Of a stretch of DNA of 64,000 nt, positions 58,588 through 64,000 are shown one piece after another; position 1 is the first letter of the stretch; each line of letters starts with the position of its first letter. Position numbers and translations under genes: made by a program. The notes under the pieces are model-generated. The model did not search any database, was not told the origin of the DNA, and saw only the letters and a list, made by a program, of their open reading frames with translations. The stretch comes from Eutypella sp. D-1. Taxonomy: Eukaryota; Ascomycota; Sordariomycetes; Xylariales; Diatrypaceae. Where the stretch lies: assembly GCA_023313575.1 (NCBI GenBank), contig JAJTTP010000001.1, positions 868,001 to 932,000 of the forward strand. Reading direction: 5' to 3'.

Positions 58588-60132
58588 ATGTCATCGCTCG
58601 ACTTCTCAGATGAAGACTTCGAACTCATCGTATCAGAATTAGAGGACTTCCAACTCACTCATGGGTCACTTTTGAAGATTCCCCGCGGATTTTCGGCGGA
58701 CATCGATTCGCCTGTCGCCGTAGCGCGGCCGATCGGAATCAGCGTCATCCCAACTCCGTTTCCCCGCGCGCACTTCGACCAGGCTCTGCAAATTCAGACT
58801 GTGTTTAACGAACTCTACATTCGAGTCGCTGAAGATAAGGTGTGGCTAGAACGCATCTTGGAAAATCTAAGGGGGACAGATGACTTTGCCGCAAAGTTAT
58901 GGGACATCTGGGCGCGCGTCAGAGCGGAGGGCGAAGTGCAGCCGTTGCGGTGTGGGATCTGGAGAAGTGACTACATGCTCCAGGCAAACGAGGAGATCAT
59001 CAACTTCCAGAAGAACGGGAGGGATGATGCGAGTGATTTAGACGTCTTCCAGGATGCGCAGCTGAAGCAAGTTGAATTCAACACCTTTTCGTGCGCCGGC
59101 GGTAGTCACGCTACGGTTGTCTCCGAAGCTCATCGATACCTCGCTTCTAGGGGAACCCATAGGCTTGCCAACATAACGAAAGAATGTTTGCCGAAAAACA
59201 TCGCGCTCAAATCGGTCGTGGAAATACTGGAAAAAGCTCATAGAGCCTATGGACCGCCAGTCAGCGATGCAAAACAGACAGCAGTGTTAATGACTGTCCA
59301 GGGCCGGAACGTCAACATCTGCGATGAAAGACCAATAGAGTATGCGATGTCAGAACTTGACTACCCGATCCCTTTTTATAGGGTCAGTTTCAGCGAAGTC
59401 TTAAAACATTGCACTCTCGGCCGAAACCGCGAGCTTCTCTTTCAGTCCTCCCCAAGAAGTCCGCCTTTGGAGATCTCAGTTGTATACCATAGAGCGGGAT
59501 ATGACGAGAATGAGTACGATTTAGGAGGAATCGAAGCACGGTATCTCCTGGAGCGCTCAAAGGCGATCAAATGTCCGACGATCTTATCTCACATATCCGG
59601 CTTCAAAAAAGTCCAGCAGGAGCTCACACGGCCAGGCGTGCTGGAACGATATCTTCCGCCAGAGAAGTGCAGCTTACTCCGGAAAACCTTCATGCTCATC
59701 CACCCATTGGATTCCTCACCGGAAGGGCTTATGGCTCGTAAAGTGGCACTCAGTGAAGACAAGGCGGTTGACTACGTACTAAAACCGAACCTAGAAGGAG
59801 GTAGCAACAATGTCTACGGCGACGATATTCCAGAATTCTTGTCACAGGTTGATGTGCAGCAGACATGGGATAGCTATATTCTGATGCAGAAGATTAATGC
59901 GCCTTTGGTGGGTGGAGTGCTCATTTCGTCCGTATCCGGTTATCAGGGCCCGACCGTATCAGAACTCGGCGTGCTAGGGACGTGCATCTGGCGGCGGGAC
60001 GATTTGGGCCAAGGCCTCGAAGTGCTGGAAAATTCCCAATCAGGTTGGACGTTCAAGACGAAGCCATGTGACGTTGAAGAGATGAGTGTTGTGAAGGGCT
60101 ACGGCTGCTTCGACTGCCCCTGTCTCAATTGA
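58588..60132 (+). CDS. Divergent glutathione synthetase (GSH2) homologue
   Basis: A single-exon 514-aa ATP-grasp enzyme of the eukaryotic glutathione-synthetase family, which joins gamma-glutamylcysteine to glycine. Recognised by GISVIPTPFPRAHFDQALQI, LRCGIWRSDYMLQ, EARYLLERSKAIKCPTIL, FKKVQQELTRPGVLERYLPP and the glycine-rich loop VLKPNLEGGSNNVYGDDIP (Lys about 399). Differences from the usual enzyme: the N-terminal FSCAGGSHATVVSEAHRYL lacks the common SFGGL-type sequence; EGGSNN instead of EGGGNN; and the C-terminal substrate loop reads KTKPCDVEEMSVVKGYG, without the GGVAAG-type glycine/alanine motif that closes over glycine. The frame is complete and undamaged. It may use another amino acid or substrate; or be a paralogue losing function. 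A canonical copy elsewhere in the genome is expected. Confidence 0.85.
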   Translation: MSSLDFSDEDFELIVSELEDFQLTHGSLLKIPRGFSADIDSPVAVARPIGISVIPTPFPRAHFDQALQIQTVFNELYIRVAEDKVWLERILENLRGTDDFAAKLWDIWARVRAEGEVQPLRCGIWRSDYMLQANEEIINFQKNGRDDASDLDVFQDAQLKQVEFNTFSCAGGSHATVVSEAHRYLASRGTHRLANITKECLPKNIALKSVVEILEKAHRAYGPPVSDAKQTAVLMTVQGRNVNICDERPIEYAMSELDYPIPFYRVSFSEVLKHCTLGRNRELLFQSSPRSPPLEISVVYHRAGYDENEYDLGGIEARYLLERSKAIKCPTILSHISGFKKVQQELTRPGVLERYLPPEKCSLLRKTFMLIHPLDSSPEGLMARKVALSEDKAVDYVLKPNLEGGSNNVYGDDIPEFLSQVDVQQTWDSYILMQKINAPLVGGVLISSVSGYQGPTVSELGVLGTCIWRRDDLGQGLEVLENSQSGWTFKTKPCDVEEMSVVKGYGCFDCPCLN

Positions 60133-60983
60133 TGACAGGACAAACCACCCACGAAGAGAAAATTATCGTACTTGTGGATAGGCAGACGCTCTCAGAATGA
60201 TATGTTGTCAATGCCAGAGAAAGCATCTGAGTCCTCCCTACATAATCCTTAGAATGATCACACAGGTCACAGTACCACTATAAGTAGCCATTAATCAATT
60301 CGATTAAGTCGCCCTAGGACCGCAAGTAGTGTCTCTACGTAGTCTGGTTTTGAATAGGGGTCAATTGTCTCTCGAGTCTTGCCCATCTCTGAAACGCTAG
60401 GCACCTATGCATTGGCGGACGAGCGGATCTCGGACATACGATCTGTCATGTGTTCCTCTGTTTCCGGCTTTTGTTTAGTCGAACGGCTTGTTATCTTGGC
60501 AACGCTGGAAAAACTACATCATGACAAGTTCTCGTAGTACTGTATCAAGTACATTATGTCAAGAGCCGATCATACATATCCTTGAGAAACCCCACTATTT
60601 TAAGGCTACCTTTAGATATCTGATTAAATTAGTCAACTTAAAGCCGGGTCTGGATCTATCGCTTTCACATGTTGATTCTGTCTGGAACCCGATAACTCAT
60701 AGGCTACTCTAGGATTTTGATGAGGTTGAGACGCTCTGGCATAGTCCGACATCAAAGGACGGGGTGGGGGCGTGTCGAAACATCCGCTAAGGGGCATCAA
60801 GTAAAGGGGTCGCGCCACGCTGCAAAGAGGCGCCCACGATGATGTGATAATTTTAGGTAGTCGGAAGTGGACGGACCGAGTTCGGTGCTATGGGCACTGT
60901 TCAGCGGTTAGGCAGTTTCATGCATATGAGCTAGAGCGAATGGTAGTAGCAGAACTGCCCCTTAAAGATGCACGAAGCCGATC
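60133..60983. other. Gene-free stretch
   Basis: Between the glutathione-synthetase homologue and the esterase promoter. No supported gene; several short open frames without signal. Confidence 0.45.
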
Positions 60984-61124
60984 TTTAGCCTAGAATCATG
61001 CTCCCCGGATTTGTATACGGCCTCTGCCGATCCCCACGTGGCTAGGGGTAGGGGGTTGGGGCAGGCGCATTTAGCCAAAATCTCTAGTAGCCTAGGCGAA
61101 GGATTCATTGAACAAAGCTTAGCC
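60984..61124. promoter_or_regulatory. Cluster of three XlnR/Xyr1-type sites upstream of acetylxylan esterase
   Basis: TTTAGCC at 60984-60990, TTTAGCC at 61070-61076 and TTAGCC at 61119-61124 are minus-strand matches to the XlnR consensus GGCTAA(A), all in one orientation, 185-325 bp before the esterase ATG. XlnR/Xyr1 activates xylanolytic genes in filamentous fungi. Confidence 0.5.
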
Positions 61125-61226
61125 ATGCGAATCCAAGATCCGGCCATTCGCTCCGTGCATGCTTTCGGAATAGTATATGATTGACTTGGATGGCAGAAAC
61201 ATTGACGATGGAGCCTCTCGGTGTCG

Positions 61227-61234
61227 TATATAAA
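61227..61234 (+). promoter_or_regulatory. TATA box of the acetylxylan esterase gene
   Basis: TATATAAA 75 bp before the ATG at 61309. Confidence 0.6.
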
Positions 61235-61308
61235 GATCTCAACGCCTTAATGCATCGAGTTAACCACCTGCTTCCAGTCCAACTGCCAGACCACGTCACC
61301 GCTTCAAA

Positions 61309-62059
61309 ATGAAGGCTACCACTGTCACACTTCCCCTCCTCGCTGGGCTTGCCACCTCTACGCCCCTGGAACTCCAGGAGCGGCAGAGCTGCCCCGGCGT
61401 CTACGTCTATGGGGCTCGTGAGACCACAGCCCCTCCGGGATATGGCACTTCTCAGGGACTCGTCAATATGGTGGTCCAGGCATACTCCGGCGCACAATCA
61501 TCGGCCATCGATTACCCAGCCTGCGGTGGACAGGGCCAGTGCGGCGGCATTCCCTACGAGCAGTCCGCCCAGCAAGGCACCGCTGCCGTCGTCAAGGCTG
61601 TGACGGATCTCAACAATAGGTGCCCCGATACCAAGATCGTCCTTGTAGGCTACTCCCAAGGTGGCCAAATTATGGACAATGCCCTGTGTGGTGGTGCGGG
61701 TGCTACCCTGACAGGCAATGCTCTAGCTGCCGTAAAGGCCGCCATCTTCATGGGCGATCCTCATAACGTGAATGGGCTGCCATATAACGTCGGCACCTGT
61801 ACAGCTGGTGGGGTGAGAAACAGCCTCCCAACACCAAGCCAAATTCAAGACTAGACAACTAACGAGGTGTTCTACGTAGTTCGCCGCCCGTCCGCCTGGG
61901 TTCCAATGCGCACCAGCGAGCCCATCTATCATCCAGTCATACTGTGATGCCACTGACCCGTACTGCTGCAACGGCAACGACGCCAACTCTCACCAGCAGT
62001 ACGTGAATAAGTACGGACAGCAAGCCCTTACCTTCATCAAAGGGTTGTTAGACGCTTAG
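61309..62059 (+). CDS. Secreted CE5 acetylxylan esterase, one intron
   Basis: Removes acetyl groups from xylan. Exons 61309-61812 and 61880-62059, phase 0, donor GTGAGA, acceptor GTAG; 227 aa, normal for CE5. A short signal peptide plus propeptide (MKATTVTLPLLAGLATSTPL, ELQERQ) precede SCPGVYVYGARETTAPPGYG. The nucleophile elbow is LVGYSQGGQIMDNALCG (Ser about 116). After the intron, FAARPPGFQC, YCDATDPYCCNGNDANSHQQ supply the Asp and His of the triad and paired cysteines. FAARPPG and SHQQYV favour acetylxylan esterase over cutinase. No cellulose-binding domain. Promoter shows a TATA box and XlnR-type sites. Confidence 0.93.
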
Positions 62060-62589
62060 GGGGTCAAGTGATTATGGATATATACTCGGATGGATATCTC
62101 AGAATCCTAGTGAATACCTAAGGCCTTTCATGAAATAGTGAAATACCAGTGAAACTCAAGTCAATTGATTATTCCATCCAATATTGACCAAGCAATACTT
62201 TCGAATGGGGGAGTTATCAAGGGACCAAACTGTCATGATCGTGATAACATTATAGACTTTCAGCATTACGTAGAAGAAAATTACCCCGGCGTATTATTTA
62301 GCGCAACAGGTCGCGCAGGCTGAAGACACCACTATTCATGATCTAACTGATTCTACTTATATTAGACGAGGACGACAGCGACAATAAATGACCTGATTTT
62401 AGGTAGCTCGCTGCCCGAGCTGGGCAGGAACGAGCTCGTTATCGTAGCTCTTATCAGGCGGGGTTGGTGGATGCGGTAAGCAAGCAATGCAAAGCAAGGC
62501 TCCTGAGAACGTCTCGGGTTCCTTAAGGTGTAATAAGCAAGCTGGTATCTCAATGATTCGGGGGGCGTGTCGGAAAAGGTACCTCCCAT
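62060..62589. other. Intergenic stretch
   Basis: 3' flank of the esterase; no gene recognised. Confidence 0.5.
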
Positions 62590-62826
62590 GGCAGCTTGGT
62601 GCAGCGGTTAAAGTTCTCTCCTGTGGTATATGGCGGGGTTCGTCCGGACGGGTTCGAGTTCGACGACGGGAAGGGAGGGGATGTCCTGACCAATGCTCCA
62701 GCTGTCCGGTATACCGCCGACATACCTACCAAACTCCCCGTGGTCGCAGACACGTAGGGCCGGACCTTCGGGAATGGCCCGAAGTCTTTTGCCATCCGTA
62801 TCTTCCTAATTCTTCTTTTTTTTTTT
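62590..62826 (+). mobile_element. tRNA-derived SINE-like element (candidate)
   Basis: A box A match (TGGTGCAGCGG, 62597-62607) and a box B match (GGTTCGAGTTC, 62651-62661) lie at pol III promoter spacing, but the flanks do not fold into a tRNA acceptor stem. A roughly 150-bp unrelated body follows with a hairpin CTTCGGG-AATGG-CCCGAAG (about 62766-62784). It ends in an 11-T run (62816-62826). Head, body and T tail match the layout of fungal tRNA-derived SINEs. No target-site duplication found, and only one copy is visible here. Confidence 0.42.
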
Positions 62827-63657
62827 GTGCCCAGCTTCCCTGTTCGAGCCCCGAAGTAGGCGCCTTTTCCCTGAATGGGCATCTCCGGCCACTGTCGTCT
62901 CGATCGCGCCCTTCACTAACGCTGTGGTCGAATTACGCCCCTCACTCCCCTATAGATCGCATCCAACATGTAGCGTAATTGGCTCACTGCCGACTTAGTG
63001 TTCATGTTAGATATTTTCTGTAGCGTCTCAGGCTGATGTTGCGCGTCCGAGAAGGTGCGCATGCTGAGTGAAACCCGCCCGTCGCTGTACCAACGTAGCA
63101 AAGTGGCGGCAGGGCCAGCCTTAGCCTTAACCTCCTCGTCTTGCTTTTCTCCTATCGCCGCTGGCTTGGGCCTGAGAACACCGTAACGCCTTCGGCCTGC
63201 GCGAGTTGTAGGGCGAGCCCTAAGTCGTCACTTGTTGATTGGATTAATATCATCTGACCGTGTCTCAAATGGGCAATATAGTCGAGAAGGTATATTACCT
63301 ACGTCAATGCCAGCTGCATGGTTACCATCTGTATTTTGGTCGAAGCGGCCTGGACAAACATCTAAATCCTTTGCATTCAGACCGACGCTGGCCAAGACAC
63401 CCACGTATAACTAAATCAAAAGTGCAGAGTGATGTAGGCTGTACCGTGATAAGATAGCCACACAGCATGCCCTTAGATAGGATACGTGTACTCAGATCCC
63501 ACTGGTAAAGTCTCAACTCTATTCACGAGTATAAGCCACAATTGAAATTGGGCAGCTATTTCAACCCGTCACATCTTTTCCTCAGATCAGACTAGCGACA
63601 CCCTCCCACACTCTACACATACTCTTCGCCTCACCGCCACCAACACACAAAGTTCCA
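62827..63657. other. Intergenic stretch
   Basis: Between the SINE-like element and the O-methyltransferase remnant. The last 100 bp, CA/CT-rich, look like a former promoter and 5' UTR. Confidence 0.4.
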
Positions 63658-64000
63658 ATGGCTCAGAACCAATCTTTACTATCTGATGTCCTTGAGCAAA
63701 CCGAGAGCATAGTCAAATATCTTCAAGTCAATGAGTTTCGAGAACCTACATTCGAGTCAAACACTCGTGATATTCTCCATACCCCAGAATACAAGACACT
63801 ACCCAGTGCTATGAAGGCATCCCTCGAAGATCTAAGTGTCTAGTTGATGGCCCTGCATACTTCCTACGTATATTCTGCTGCATCGGTTACGATCTGGGTG
63901 CTCTCCAGATCGCGCTCAATTTCTTTCTTCTCACTTTGGTACCAGAATACGATGAGATTCAAATCAAGTAACTGGTCAGCAAAGCCGGCTATGACCTGGA
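63658..64000 (+). pseudogene. Broken fungal O-methyltransferase, 5' part, cut by window edge
   Basis: ATG 63658 opens MAQNQSLLSDVLEQTESIVK and runs through KASLEDLSV to TAG 63841. From 63840, in another frame, the sequence continues as LVDGPAYFLRIFCCIGYDLG and ALQIALNFFLLTLVPE. This is the dimerisation/winged-helix start of a secondary-metabolite-type O-methyltransferase. The join needs a one-base frame change near 63838-63842. A second in-frame stop TAA (63969-63971) follows, after which LVSKAGYDLD continues the family pattern (SKAG). Two independent lesions indicate a pseudogene. A C-to-T change (CAA to TAA) would explain the second. The methyltransferase domain, if kept, lies outside the window. 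Confidence 0.7.

Noticed and set aside
62590..62662. Functional tRNA gene
   Set aside because: Boxes A and B are present, but no acceptor stem or anticodon arm can be folded.
62487..62978. 163-codon plus-strand frame over the SINE-like element
   Set aside because: It crosses the pol III boxes and the T11 run and shows no protein family; explained by the element.

Overview
This is a stretch of nuclear DNA from a filamentous ascomycete (Pezizomycotina, most likely Sordariomycetes; the exact order is an inference). Evidence: short introns of roughly 55-140 bp with GTAAGT/GTGAGT-type donors and CTAA(C/T) branch points, gene spacing of 0.5-3 kb on both strands, no operons, fungal gene families, and a eukaryotic tRNA-Asn with a T-run terminator. 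Gene models were assembled by hand by matching splice phases and conserved family motifs; no database search was run.

Left part (1-24,000): a secreted subtilisin-like protease; a complete five-exon AA14-type lytic polysaccharide monooxygenase head-to-head with a secreted GH3 beta-glucosidase; an uncharacterised protein with an AT-hook-like motif; tRNA-Asn(GTT); a low-complexity glycine-zipper-like protein; a Whi5/Nrm1-like G1/S repressor candidate flanked by two gene-free stretches of about 3 kb; an uncharacterised protein; and a GNAT acetyltransferase.

Middle (24,700-50,800): a large protein with two successive PLP-decarboxylase-like halves, of which only the second has the standard lysine motif; a C2HC5 zinc-finger protein of the ASC-1/TRIP4 (Rqt4) type; a membrane-anchored six-hairpin glycosidase with C-terminal sugar-binding-like modules; an ankyrin protein with an acidic repeat tail; the P5A-ATPase Spf1; a CofD/UPF0052-type protein with an 18-bp micro-exon; and mitochondrial malate dehydrogenase, whose first intron carries seven identical 38-bp G-rich tandem repeats.

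Right part (52,300-64,000): an APH-like kinase gene interrupted by one in-frame TAG where a tryptophan is expected, a candidate for sexual-stage A-to-I RNA editing; a repeat-rich cysteine-containing protein; a secreted lipase-like alpha/beta-hydrolase head-to-head with a divergent glutathione-synthetase homologue; a CE5 acetylxylan esterase behind three XlnR-type sites and a TATA box; a tRNA-derived SINE-like element; and a broken O-methyltransferase running off the edge.

Together AA14, GH3, CE5, the lipase and the protease point to a plant-biomass-degrading or plant-associated lifestyle. The remaining recognisable genes are core housekeeping (mdh, spf1, the RQT-type factor, the Whi5-like regulator). 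No secondary-metabolite backbone gene was seen, although the double PLP protein, the glutathione-synthetase paralogue and the O-methyltransferase remnant belong to families that often occur in such clusters.
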